From assembly GCA_023525975.1 (NCBI GenBank), contig CM042027.1, positions 10,745,001 through 10,809,000 of the forward strand: 64,000 bases of DNA, written 5' to 3'. The DNA comes from Smallanthus sonchifolius (Eukaryota; Streptophyta; Magnoliopsida; Asterales; Asteraceae). The translations under genes were made by a program, and so were the position numbers. The notes beneath the pieces were generated by a model. The model did no database searches and was not told the DNA's origin. It worked only from the letters and a program-made list of their open reading frames with translations. Positions 33,134 to 43,591 of the stretch are shown one piece after another. Position 1 is the first letter of the stretch; each line of letters opens with the position of its first letter.

Positions 33134-34062
33134 TACTGGACTTCTGTTTCACAGAATCAGTCCTGCATATTTTTATGTTTTAAACTTGAATTCGACACAC
33201 TCTTCTTGTTATCTTTCTTGCGTTTAAATAAGATGTAAGTTTAGCTACGGTTTTAAAGAACATAATATGAAAAATATCGAGTTTTTACCTTTAAAACCGA
33301 GATGAAAATGATGAAGAAAACAGAGAATGGTCTTGACTCTTTTGCAGAAACTCTTAAAATTCTTCTTAAAACACTGGATTGTGGTAGGATTTCGCTTAAA
33401 AACTCGGCTTCGATTTTGAAGAGGAATGGAAACTTTGCCGTATGAAAATGTGAAAGATGAAAGGGTTGTGAGAGTTTTGAATGTAGGGTATGGTTTTATC
33501 TGGGTTTTCACAAGTGGGAGTATGGTTCAATTTGAAAATACGTGAGATTGGGGATGGTTTCCCCTGCACTTCGGCCGAGAAGTCAAGGGTGGGTTAGGGG
33601 GTTTGGGTTATAATAATAAAACAATTAGATTTTTGGTATTAATATCAATTAGAGTTTTAAAAGGGGTAGTTTAATTCGGTTTATTTTCCCCACGGTATTA
33701 TAATTTTATTCTAAATATAATTTATGGTTCCACGTAAAGTTTGTGTAAATAATATATATATGTATATATATTTTTCTGGTTATTTATTTCAACCAATAGT
33801 GTTCGAATTAAGTCGGGTTATAAGTGTATGTGAACCGGTAATTCCCAGAATTACCAAAAATATAAAATGAGACAATGTTCGGTTTTTGTTAGACCTTCAT
33901 GTCCTTGTTTGTGAAATTAAGTAAATCACAAAAATGATTATAATGTAAACTTGTTTATAATGTGTACGGATATTGACCTGAAATGTCGGGTTGTCACATG
34001 AGATCCTGGTGTGTCACCTTCCAAACGGTAAAACTCCGTTAGTGGAAATTGGGGGTGTGACA

Positions 34063-34925
34063 TGAAATGTATACTAAAAGTCAGCTAACGCTGGTGAGTT
34101 CTAGTTTAAAGCAATTAGGTATAAACATTCTTTTCTTTATAAGTATGCATAAGTATATATATACGTTTATATAAGTACACATTGACTTGAATTGCTTTTC
34201 ATTTATCATTCTTCGCAAATACATATAGATATATATTCACATCATTGGTCTCATTTATTTTCATAACTTTTGCTTCTCTTTCTTCTATATTTTGTGATTA
34301 CATATATATATGCATTCACCTTTTCTTTTCTTTTCTTTACATTCATGGGTAATACTCTTAAGGGTGATCAACCCGTCTTTTGGTTGCGAAGGTCACAAAG
34401 ACAATCGCCGCGGTCCATCGTCATGGCCCACCTATACTTACAACCGTCCGGCAACAAGTGCCGTCCGTCATTTTATTCTTACAACCGTCCGGCAACCTTT
34501 GCCCGTCCGTCATGACTTACAACCGTCCTACCGTCGTAGGCCGTAATTCGCCCGTCTACCCGAAGGTATCCGTTTCCCGTGCGACTACTATTTATACAAC
34601 CGTTCTACTATAAGATGCCAATTTTTTTTAGACCATCCGTTAATAACTTTAGTACGTCCTAGCTGATGAAGGAACGCACTTGTGGCATTCGTACGTCCTA
34701 GCTGATGAAGGAACGCACTTGTCCCGGTTGTACGATAGTCACGTGGTCGTCCGTCTACCGAAGTAGCCGTTATCATCGAAGCGTCCATAACGTTTTCTTA
34801 TACTTGGCAAGCAATATATACATGGATATAAAGCAAGATTTCTTCTTTACACGTTATGTCATACTTTCGTTCATTCTTTAAAAATCATACGTTTCATTCT
34901 TTATTCATAATTCTATTTCGTGCAA

Positions 34926-34980
<55 letters not shown>

Positions 34981-35968
34981 ACGTATGATCACATTGACAT
35001 TCATAACTGTTATTCATTTAGTGTATACATTTCAGCCCCAAAACATTTATAAATCATTTGCACATAACATAGAAGGGGGCACATAGAACTCACCTGATGA
35101 GTAGTTTCTGAAATACACTAAGCTGGCTACTGAGCGTCACTAATGTCACTCACGATCTGTATAATAAAGTCATACTCGTAAGGTAGTGCTCCTAGATGAC
35201 ATCAGACATTACTATGCTTGAACTTAGTAGTTTCGATGGATTTGCTTTATCGAAACTTGGTAGTTTCGATAGGTTGTTTCTGTCGAAACTTGGTAGTTTC
35301 GATAGGTTGCTTCTGTCGAAACTTGGTAGTTTCGATAGGTTGCTTCTGTCGAAACTTGGTAGTTTCGATAGGTCTGCACTTATCGAAACTACTACACAAA
35401 TCGAAGCTAAGTAGTTTCGATGAGTCTGCACATATCGAAACTAAGTAGTTTCGATGGGTCTGCACATCGTCTTCCCCAAAATCCGAAGTTTTTGCATGCA
35501 CGTCCGATCGAGTCAATATCTCAACTTTCTTAGATCAAAATGTTCGGTTTTCATTCTAGATACTATACCTAAGCTCATTTCTAAGTTTCATCCGCAAAAA
35601 TCTTTATCTTTTTAGCCAAAACCCGAAACTTCCCAAAACGAACAAAAACTCATAATGTGATCGAATCGTTACCTGGATTGTAATTCTGATTCAGAGGTTT
35701 TGCTCACGGCCTCAGCTGTAACGTGCTCCTCCAATCTCGTGACGATCCGTAGACTTTCTCTCTCTAGACCCGAGCTCTCCTTTCTCTCTCTAGAAGCTGC
35801 GTGAGTGTGGAATGAGCAGGGAAGAGGGCTGCCTTGCCTTATATATATACATGGGCTTCCCTCGGCCCATTGAAGCCGAGCCCAAGCCCGCTCCCTTTTG
35901 TTTAAATATTCCGACTAAATCACCGGTCTCGCTATATTTATTCGTTTTATTATTTTTAGGATGTTACA
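34063..35968 (-). repeat. Element A 5' LTR, second part
   Basis: It resumes after the tgaaa duplication and matches the LTR at 13588 to its end at TTACA, followed by agtca. It differs by substitutions, by a (TA)n tract more than twice as long (about 34928-34978 against 14687-14706), and by a rearranged palindrome array (35225-35455). The ORFs at 35192-35516 are repeats read as protein. Confidence 0.9.
35225..35455. repeat. Palindrome array in LTR A (right copy)
   Basis: Here units of the type TCGAAACTTGG/TAGTTTCGATAGGTTG with CTTCTG spacers are amplified four times. The left LTR instead has amplified GGTCTGCACTTATCGAAAC units. First and last units agree, so the inside was reshaped after insertion. 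Confidence 0.85.
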
Positions 35969-35973
35969 AGTCA

Positions 35974-37499
35974 ACCTACTATCAAATGAAATGTAACTTA
36001 ATTTGATATAATAATTATTAATTAGACACTAATAATAAGGACAATAACTAGCAATATGAAGGAACATGACCCGCCCACCGTATTCATTCCCCTTGCCCAT
36101 GCTTAAAACATTCTTCTTGTATCATGTTGGTAGACACATAGAGCCCACAATCGAATGGGGCTTACATCATATCAAATCACATAGAAACATATCACATGCA
36201 TGTATGTTTGTTTGTTTTCTGCTTTTGGAATTTAGCTTGCTAATTAAAACATCATTAACCATTGATTGCTACATAACCCAAATTTGCATATGCTGTTCAT
36301 CATCACCTCAAATTAAACACAACCCTATTTCTTTTATTTAGTACCATCATTATATATTTTTTGTATATATATATCTTAGTGTTTTGTTGTTACTATGGCT
36401 ATGAAGCTTCACTTCGAGGAAAAAAGAAGTGAAGATTTTGTAGGAAGAGTCGGAACTAATTGTTAAAAATGGATTTGGGTAAAAATATAGCGAGTATTGT
36501 TGCCTTGTGGGACAGATTCTTGTCCCATGTAGGGGGCATGTAGCATCGGGCTTACTTGATGTCGCGGTATTTTATATGTAATATTAAAATATGAAAGTTA
36601 AGTGGCCTCTTAAATTTTCGAAAGGTAACGTCTATATATAAATATATAACTTGTGCGATTAAAGCAAAGGATGATATATGGTTGGAGTGGTTTATTCTAT
36701 TTGGGTTGAATCAAATTATTTTATTTTTCTTTTTATGAAAATGACTAAATATCTGTTGGGTTTTTGGTAGTTTTAACAGAGATATTTAATCATATGTTAC
36801 TTGTGATATAAAAGATCTGAGTTACTAACTTACTACCATTTTGTATTTTTGTAATTTTTATCCATAATACATAAATATATTTTTCTTGTTTTTTTTTTTG
36901 GCAATTTCTTTCTCTAAAACAACAAACTTTTTCATATGAAAGAAAATTACCTAAGATAAACCTTTATTTTATATTCTCTTATTTAAATCTGATCACTTTA
37001 AAACAGTATTTATATATGATTTTGATTAATTTTAAAAAAATGAAGTTCTTCACATGTTCGTTCAATCGTTAGTTCAACATGTACGGACAATACTTTACCC
37101 GATACAAAGTTTTACGGTGGCGAAAAGCAATTTAACTACAAGTTTCTGACATGATATTCGAGTCAAAATTGAAATCACTTTCAGAAACACATATGAAGTT
37201 GCAAACAAAATAAAAAATTGTATATATTTTATTCAAGTCTTTTTTAAAATGCAAGTCTTTTTTATTTTTTATCGCAAGCCGTTAAAAAAAATTCAACGTC
37301 ATGAATAGTTATAATCCAATAATCTTTTGAGATGCGTATTATTGTTCATATATATATTTTTTTCTAATACCATTAAAAAAAGGAGAAAATCGTTATGTAC
37401 ATTTTGACCAAAATACAAAATTTACATTGAATATTCAAACTTTAAAAAATACACAAATCTGATTTAAACCAATCGTAAGGTGACACGAAGGCAAAAAAA
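35974..37499. other. Intergenic, nothing recognised
   Basis: AT-rich, no ORF with a domain. A short hairpin (CTTCACTTCG... GAAGTGAAG) lies near 36406-36435. The ORF at 36066-36341 is unsupported. Confidence 0.4.
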
Positions 37500-37860
37500 A
37501 ATTAAGGCTTCAATTTAGCCGGCCAGGTGTCAACACCGGGGGCCTCCCACGTGTATTAACCCGGCTAAAACGTAGCCGCTAAAAAATTTGCCGGCTAGGT
37601 GGGTGCCGGGATGATATTTGGCCGCTAGATGGGTGTCGGCTAGGTGGGTTGCCGGCTAAGGTGATTGGCGGCTAGTTGGGTGCCGGAAGATGTTTGGCGG
37701 CTAGACGGGTGCCGGAAAGGTGGTTTGCCGATTAGGTGGTTGCCGACTAAGAAATTTGGCGGCTATGTGCTTGCCGACTAGGCGGGTTAGCGGCTAGATG
37801 CTTGCCAACTAGGCGGGTTAGCGGCTAGATGCTCGCCGGGTCAAACAAAAAGGTGATACG
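37500..37860 (+). repeat. GC-rich degenerate minisatellite
   Basis: About fifteen degenerate units of 18-22 bases built on GCCGGCTAGGTGGGT and GGCGGCTAGATG, in otherwise AT-rich DNA. Words such as CCGGCTAAAAC at its left edge resemble the body of the element in the PME intron (59928-60734). Confidence 0.6.
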
Positions 37861-39583
37861 TGACGTCTTCTAATTGCTCCATTTGAATATGTTTATTTTG
37901 ATAAACCTAAAAAGTCAATGTACATTTTAACATTTTTTTTGTCAAAATATTAATTTTGATGATTTTCTCTTAAAAAAGATGAAGCTAATTGAGTTGGTTA
38001 GGTGTCCTTATTACCAAGTCTTAGATTGGGTGCTTACCCCCATTCCTTTTCTTTTTCCACCTGCAGTTGTAGCCGTAAATGAACCCAACCAAACGAAACA
38101 TTTTTCATGTTTATCCGTTCAGCATTAAACTTCATGAACATTGATCAAACAAAAATTTATGTTCGTGTTCGTTCATTAAGGAAATGGATTTATTCGTGTT
38201 TGGTCGTTAACTTTCTAAACGAACACAAATGAACATAAACGAACACATGCTAGTTTGAAAATTAAGAACAATGTTATTAATCATAAACATTAGACACAAC
38301 TATCCAAAAGATAAATCAAGTATGAGTATTTAGACATAATTGTCCTAAAATACTTGATATATTGCAAAAAAATGATTAAAAGGTCTAATGAATAATAAAA
38401 TAAAAAACAAAATATATAAAAATAAAAAATTTAAATAAATTTTAAATATATAAAAAAACTTTAACGAACGACAGAAACAAGCGAACATGAACCAACGCAA
38501 ACGAACGAACATAAATGAACATAAACGAAATAAATTTGTAATCCATTCATGTTCCTTCATCCTTTCTATTTCTCTTTTTTTTTCCACAGCCTTATGATGT
38601 AGAGGTATTGATAAATGTCATTCGTAAATATGGTATGAGTTCAATGGCTAAATATCTTCATCCAACGCAGCCATGATCATGAGGCTACTCACGGCTCCTC
38701 GCTCACCCCCACCCCACCCCCCAATGATGTTTCGCATCATGACTGGCCTACGTGACCAACTAGCTTTATTGTGAACTAATTTCAGAAACAAAACCACAAT
38801 TAATAAAAGAAATCACATATGAAAACGCGTTTGTTCATTATATAATGACTTAATTTTGAATTTTGATTTCTTCCATGCTGGGTTTCATGTTTCTTTAAAA
38901 CAAATTGATTAATTAAAAAGAAAACATAGACTTTGATTAATTAAACAAAAAGCATCCAACCAATCCAATCATTTGCCCACCACAATTAATTAAATTAATA
39001 ATTATCTTTATCTTTATTTCTAAACTCCTTTTCATCTCTACCAAGTACCAACTCGATCAACTTTTGCTCACTCTTGTCGCATTCAATCAAACGGTATGTG
39101 ATAATGACACCAACGCATATTAGATATCTTTCGCTGAACGATACTCAAAATTTAATGCGTCTTAATTAACTAGAAAATAATATATATTTCTAACCATCAT
39201 TTGATTTTCTTTTATAGAGGCCGCAACATGTTCAAAAAATATATCAAAATTCAAAATCATCTCTAAAATGATATAAAATCACAAAAACATATTAAAGAAT
39301 CAAAAAGAATAATATTGTCAATACCCTTCCATTGACTAGAGTTGTCACATTTGTGAATCAACCACATGCTTTCGATCATATCATTCCCTTCTTTAAGATG
39401 TTGTCTCTAAGCGGCGGCGGCGTCGTCATAGTTACATCTCATTTGAAAGTTATAACCGTTTCAAGTTAGAACACTCTCACATGTTTCTATATCGCGGGCA
39501 TGCGCCGCTAAGTGCTTGCTTTAAACTTTTTGATAATGTAAAAACAACACAATTCTTTTTTTATTATTGTAGTGTAAACATTA
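37861..39583. other. Intergenic, with GAACATAAACGAAC inverted words
   Basis: Between about 38085 and 38550, GTTCGTGTTCGTTC-like words on one side and GAACGAACATAAATGAAC-like words on the other form an imperfect inverted pair about 350 bases apart, probably a decayed MITE. No gene is supported. Confidence 0.35.
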
Positions 39584-39914
39584 TCCTTATTATAATAAAT
39601 GAATAACTTTATCTGTCACGTGTCGACTTCTAGTAAAATCTAGATTTTAGTTTCTCGTATCTCTCTACTATTAAATAATAATGATTTTAAATAATTAAAT
39701 ATCTAAAATTTATTCTAAGATTTTATTAAAACTTATTAAATCATAAGAAAATTTTAGTTATATCTTATCTTAAAATATAATTTATAATTTTTAAATTTTC
39801 ATTATTTTTTATTTCATCAACTACTGATAACATCCAGCATATAAATCTTTATAAAAACTACTGATTTACAACAAATTAGATTTATTCAACATAATACATG
39901 AGTTTTTAACCTAG
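39584..39914 (+). mobile_element. Non-autonomous Helitron
   Basis: It starts A|TCCTTATTATAATAAATGAA, shares GTCACGTGTCGACTTCT with the copy at 6813, and ends TTTTTAACCTAG|T. The terminal hairpin is weak (CATAATACATGAG). Confidence 0.6.
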
Positions 39915-40277
39915 TAATCTAGATAAATGAATACGCTCATAATCAAATAAAAATACTCATTTACTTATATGCCATAAAAAATTTGAGTGCCATGAAAATT
40001 ATTTATTTTACGGAGTGTTAAAAAAAATTTCAATTTTATAACCTTAATTGCATATTGTGAATCTTCCACACAATCACTTCTTTTTTTTGTTTGGTATCAA
40101 GTGAGAGACCACACAAATTAATATGGACTGAATATATTGAGTTGATCAAATCAAGAGGAGAAGAAACAAAGTTATTGGATTGCTTGTTATCCAAGTAAGA
40201 AAATCAGTGATAGAACATGAATTCATATCAAGAACAAAATACAAGAATGAATATTATAGAACCAAAAAACACATCAG
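39915..40277. other. SAUR 3' flank
   Basis: AT-rich sequence between a Helitron and the end of the minus-strand SAUR gene. Nothing else seen. Confidence 0.4.
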
Positions 40278-40649
40278 CTAGCAAGCGTAAAAATCGACAA
40301 GCTCATGTAACGCATCAGGTTGAGGATCTGCATTCTCAATCATCCACAGTAAGTGCTCAAACAACACAACCTCGCAGTCGATCGTGACAACCGACTCACC
40401 ATCACCCGACCGTTCCACAAGCTCCTGGAACAACGGATGTTGGGCCACGTCTGAGCTTATAAGGTAGCGACGCCTTGACTTACCGACGTAGACAGCATTG
40501 GAATGGCTTAGGTTGTTGTAGTCATCTTCATCGGAAGTGGGTGCACTTGCAATACAGTCTTTGGTGAGACCAGCCGGCTTGCTGTTGCTAAACGAATGCC
40601 ACTTTTTTAGTACCGACTTGATCTTCGTTAGCTTTCCGCCTTTCGCCAT
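40278..40649 (-). CDS. SAUR-like protein, second locus
   Basis: A 123-aa protein that starts MAKGGKLTKIKSVLKKWHS, the basic N-terminal helix typical of the SAUR76/77/78-like subgroup. The SAUR domain (about 48-118) has AVYVGKSRRRYLISSDVAQH, PLFQELVERS, VVTIDCEVVLFEHLLWMIEN. It is intronless, as usual for the family. The GYLAVYVG signature is reduced to NAVYVGK, and FGF is missing, both common in this subgroup. The role in growth control is family knowledge. A TATA-like sequence lies near 40771 and a CCCAAA repeat fills part of its leader. It is a distinct paralogue of the SAUR at 10588, not a tandem copy. Confidence 0.88.
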   Translation of the reverse strand: MAKGGKLTKIKSVLKKWHSFSNSKPAGLTKDCIASAPTSDEDDYNNLSHSNAVYVGKSRRRYLISSDVAQHPLFQELVERSGDGESVVTIDCEVVLFEHLLWMIENADPQPDALHELVDFYAC

Positions 40650-40671
40650 TGATTTTAAGGGTAAAACCAGA

Positions 40672-40717
40672 GGGTTTGGGTTTGGGTTTGGGTTTGGGTT
40701 TGGGTTTGGGTTTGGAG
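40672..40717 (-). repeat. (CCCAAA)n in SAUR 5' leader
   Basis: About seven and a half tandem TTTGGG units on the plus strand, ending in GGAGTTGGAGTT. It lies 23-68 bases upstream of the ATG of the minus-strand SAUR, probably in the transcribed leader. ATGG repeats follow at 40742-40760. Confidence 0.8.
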
Positions 40718-40769
40718 TTGGAGTTGATGAGAGAAATGGAGGATGGATGGATGGATGGAAGTTGGTATG

Positions 40770-40778
40770 TTATATAAA
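40770..40778 (-). promoter_or_regulatory. TATA box candidate of the second SAUR
   Basis: TTTATATAAC on the minus strand, about 120 bases before the ATG. A second AT-rich candidate is near 40803-40815. Confidence 0.35.
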
Positions 40779-40844
40779 CAATCTCAGGCTGGAAAGGGAT
40801 GGGATATTATATAAATAAAAACCGGAGTAACTATATATTATACA

Positions 40845-41279
40845 CTAGTTTAGATCCCGTGTATACACACGGAGTAAAAAATATCAATATATAAATTTTT
40901 TAAATTTTTATGTATATATTTTAAAGATGTAAAAATATATTACAAATACTAAGGATGGAAAACAAATTCAAAATATGTAAAAAAATAATATATAATTGAG
41001 TTTCGAAAATACGTTAATTACTATTTAATATAATTTAACTTTCATTTAATATTTGATTGAAAATAAAAGTTAGATAATTAAATTTCAAAGTGTCTTATAA
41101 TAATGGATCATTTAAAATAAATATGTTTTTATTAGTATATTAGTATTTTCTTTAAACATATATTATTATTAAAAAATAGAAATGCATTAAATAAGAGAGA
41201 GAGGCGAAAATTATGAGAATGAATATGGAGGCGACACGTGACAGAAAAAACCTTTATTTATTATATAGTATAGACTAGA
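40845..41279 (-). mobile_element. Non-autonomous Helitron, reverse orientation
   Basis: Left edge A|CTAGTTTAGATCC with the hairpin CCGTGTATACACACGG. Right edge ACCTTTATTTATTATATAGTA with GA near 41274-41279. The internal GAGAGAGAGG and GACACGTGAC words match its siblings. It lies about 200 bp upstream of the second SAUR gene. Confidence 0.65.
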
Positions 41280-41502
41280 TAAATTAGTATTCATATTTTA
41301 TTTATGTAGTCAATAACGCTGCGTAAATCAGATCTTTAATTAATCCAGTCCCTCGGATCCAGCATAAATACGGAAGTTAAATCAAGCACCGGGTAAGTCA
41401 CTTTATTTCATGTATTTGAAATGTGTGATTCAAAATAAATTTTATGATTTTTATTTATCCAAAAAAAGTGAGGATTGGAAAAAAGTATAAAATTAAATGT
41501 TA

Positions 41503-41892
41503 GAGCATTCAAGTTAACTCTCTCATCCTTATCCCTACAAAATAATTTAATTAAAAGTTATTATTTCTTAAACTTATATATCACCTTTTTAAAAGCTTTC
41601 ACATCAAACTCTCCATATTTATCCCTTATTTATATCAATTAAATAATACTTCGTTATTTATTTATTATTATTTCTCTTTTTTTACTCGCACACGCATACA
41701 AAAAGAATAAAATAATGTATAGAGGATGGAGATGGGGTGAATGATAACCCCCTAAATATAAAGGGTCGTTATAGTTTCCTTTAAAATTATAGATGATTAA
41801 GATGGGGATGTGGGAGTCGATGTAAGCGTAAAATTAAATGATTTTTTATATTCTCTATATAATTTTAAGATGAGGGGCTGACGTGAATGCTC
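41503..41892. mobile_element. MITE with GAGCATTCA terminal repeats
   Basis: Terminal inverted repeats about 26 bases long with mismatches: GAGCATTCAAGTTAACTC and, from the other end, GAGCATTCACGTCAGCCC, both followed by TCATC. The left flank is TTA and the right TTT, so a 3-bp Tourist-type duplication is possible but imperfect. No ORF. Confidence 0.5.
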
Positions 41893-43211
41893 TTTGTTCA
41901 CATGTAATTATGTTTGTCTGATTATTACTAGACTCGTGGAGTATTTTAAATGAAAAAGAAAAATGAAAACCACAAAAACCACCTATAAGTTCACATATAA
42001 TTTGTTTTTGTTAATTTTCAAATGTATCAAATTACATGTGAATTAACATGAAATATAAGTATTTTAAATTTTCTTTTATTTAAATATCAGTCAATATTTG
42101 CTTATGGAATAATTTAATTACTCGTGAATGAACATTTAATAGTTATGATCATAATTAATTTTTTTTATTTTCTAAAAAAAATTCTGTACTTTAAAAAAAA
42201 TCTTCATAATTTAGATCTTTATAATTAAATTTCTTTTCCATATTAGTTTAAATCTTTATTATTAATTTTGAGCTATGACTTTATAATATTATATGTTTTT
42301 AAAAGTTCTATACTGTTGTAACTTATTTATTTTTATCTATATTGTTTAAAATCGAGCCAGCTTGCTTTGCGTGGGTATGTTTTACTACTGTATAAAAAAA
42401 GAGAATTAGGATGAAATAAGAAAGCTTATATTCATGAGAAGTGGAATTTTTTTTTCTTTCTCAAATTTCAATATTTTATAATATTTTGGTGTGACCTTGA
42501 CTTTTTAAAAAATATAAACAAAATAAATAAATAATGTTTTTTTATTATGACGGATAATTTTATTTTCACTTTTTGACATTTGTGCATTTTATTTTTTTTT
42601 TTGGAAAAATGAGGAACAAACATGATATCCAGAAACCAAAAAATCCATTTTAAAGTGTTTGACTTGTTTTTTCTGTCGTTATTATTTTAAAATTCACCTT
42701 GTGTTTTCGATAAAAAGAAATAGCTTTCGAATTTGTCGCATAAACATTTTATGCATAAAGAGCTTCCTTACGATGAGAAGTAGTTTAATGTTAACCAGCC
42801 AACATATATGAACAATGAAAATATAGGGTTAGGATATCTTCAGAACTTGTAAATACTTGGATATTCGTCAAAAATTCAATTAAAACCATTTTTTTTGTTT
42901 TCGATACCTTTGTTTTTAAAATACAACATAAAAAATGATTTATCTCTCCTACTAATTCATCTATTCTTTCTAAATTATTTTTAAAAAAATTTATACACAT
43001 GTGCAAATGGTAAATACTTATACATTTGTAGATTTTTTTAAATATATTCATACATGTAATTTACATATATAAATTCATTTTTTATATTGTATTCTAACCC
43101 TAGAGATAGTAAAAACAAAAAAAATGAAAAAATGGTTTTGATTGATTTTTTTGACGATTTTCAAAATATTTTGAAGTTCTCAGATGATCTATTTCCTATA
43201 AATATAAATTA

Positions 43212-43246
<35 letters not shown>

Positions 43247-43248
43247 CA
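41893..43248. other. Intergenic AT-rich sequence
   Basis: No gene. The 86-codon reverse ORF at 42791-43051 has no recognisable domain. It ends in a (TA)n tract at 43213-43246. Confidence 0.4.
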
Positions 43249-43572
43249 GGGGAGGGTTCCAGATAAAACCACATAGTTAGGAAAAAAAATCGAGAAAACC
43301 ACGAAAACACCAATTTTAACCAATAATATAATAATACTTATTTTTTATTTTATTTTTATATTTTTTATAATAGTATCAATGTAATATTATACATTTCTAC
43401 CAAAAAAACATTTAAATATTGGCTTACGTATACGTAACCCAAAATGTTACGTATACGTAAACAGAAAACAAAAAAATTGCGCTTACGTATACGTAACCCA
43501 TAGCATTACACATTGTTTTAGTGGTTTTCTCTGTTTTCGCCTAACTTTGTGATTTTCTCTTGATATTTCCCA
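43249..43572. mobile_element. (TA)n-embedded MITE, copy 1
   Basis: Terminal repeats GGGAGGGTTCCAGA...AAAACCACATAGTTAGG and the reverse CCTAACTTTGTGATTTTCTC...TTTCCC, with a (TA)n microsatellite on both sides. Inside, the 14-base palindrome TTACGTATACGTAA occurs three times. A sister copy is at 51087-51401. Confidence 0.6.
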
Positions 43573-43591
43573 TATATATATATATATATAT

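Larger units (their letters stand above)
23816..33998 (-). mobile_element. Element B: young intact Ty3/gypsy chromovirus
   Basis: Flanked by tgaga at 23811-23815 and 33999-34003. Both LTRs are 2215 bp (23816-26030 and 31784-33998), and I saw no difference between them on reading. On the minus strand the order is PBS, extra ORF, gag-pol in one frame, PPT. The domain order and C-terminal chromodomain place it among chromoviruses; the long LTRs suggest the Tekay/Del group. Every part expected of an autonomous element is present and unbroken. It is inserted in solo LTR C, 59 bp from its end. Confidence 0.95.
31784..33998 (-). repeat. Element B 5' LTR
   Basis: Same length as the 3' LTR, and no mismatch was noticed on reading along. 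It includes the palindrome array at 32779-33133, the candidate leader intron at 32049-32548 and the 88-codon ORF at 33245-33511. Confidence 0.95.
20934..34062 (+). mobile_element. Solo LTR C, split by element B
   Basis: C starts TGTGACAATCCGG, ends GGGGGTGTGACA and is flanked by the duplication tgaaa (20929-20933, 34063-34067). Its own sequence is 20934-23815 plus 34004-34062, about 2.9 kb. No gag, pol, PBS or PPT is inside, so it is a solo LTR left by LTR-LTR recombination. Its termini and the phrase AGGTGAGTTTCACGGCCCC match the LTR of element B, so it is a related family, in the opposite orientation. It contains AT-rich palindromic blocks (22280-22740), units with GGGGGAGAAACA-like words (22990-23170) and no recognisable gene. 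Confidence 0.85.
13588..35968 (-). mobile_element. Element A: old Ty3/gypsy chromovirus
   Basis: A complete but broken LTR retrotransposon on the minus strand, with 5-bp target duplications agtca at 13583-13587 and 35969-35973. The 3' LTR is 13588-15735, the internal region 15736-20698 and the 5' LTR 20699-35968, the last split by solo LTR C and element B. Order on the minus strand is PBS, gag, protease, RT, RNase H, integrase with chromodomain, PPT. The LTRs differ visibly and the polyprotein has three lesions, so it is older than B. Without the nested insertions it would be about 9.2 kb. Confidence 0.9.

Noticed and set aside
35192..35516. Four overlapping ORFs on both strands with SKLGSFDR-like repeats
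   Set aside because: They are translations of the palindrome array in LTR A, open in several frames because the repeat lacks stops.
40672..40717. Interstitial telomere repeat
   Set aside because: The unit is TTTGGG, six bases, and not the plant TTTAGGG; it is short and lies in a gene leader.
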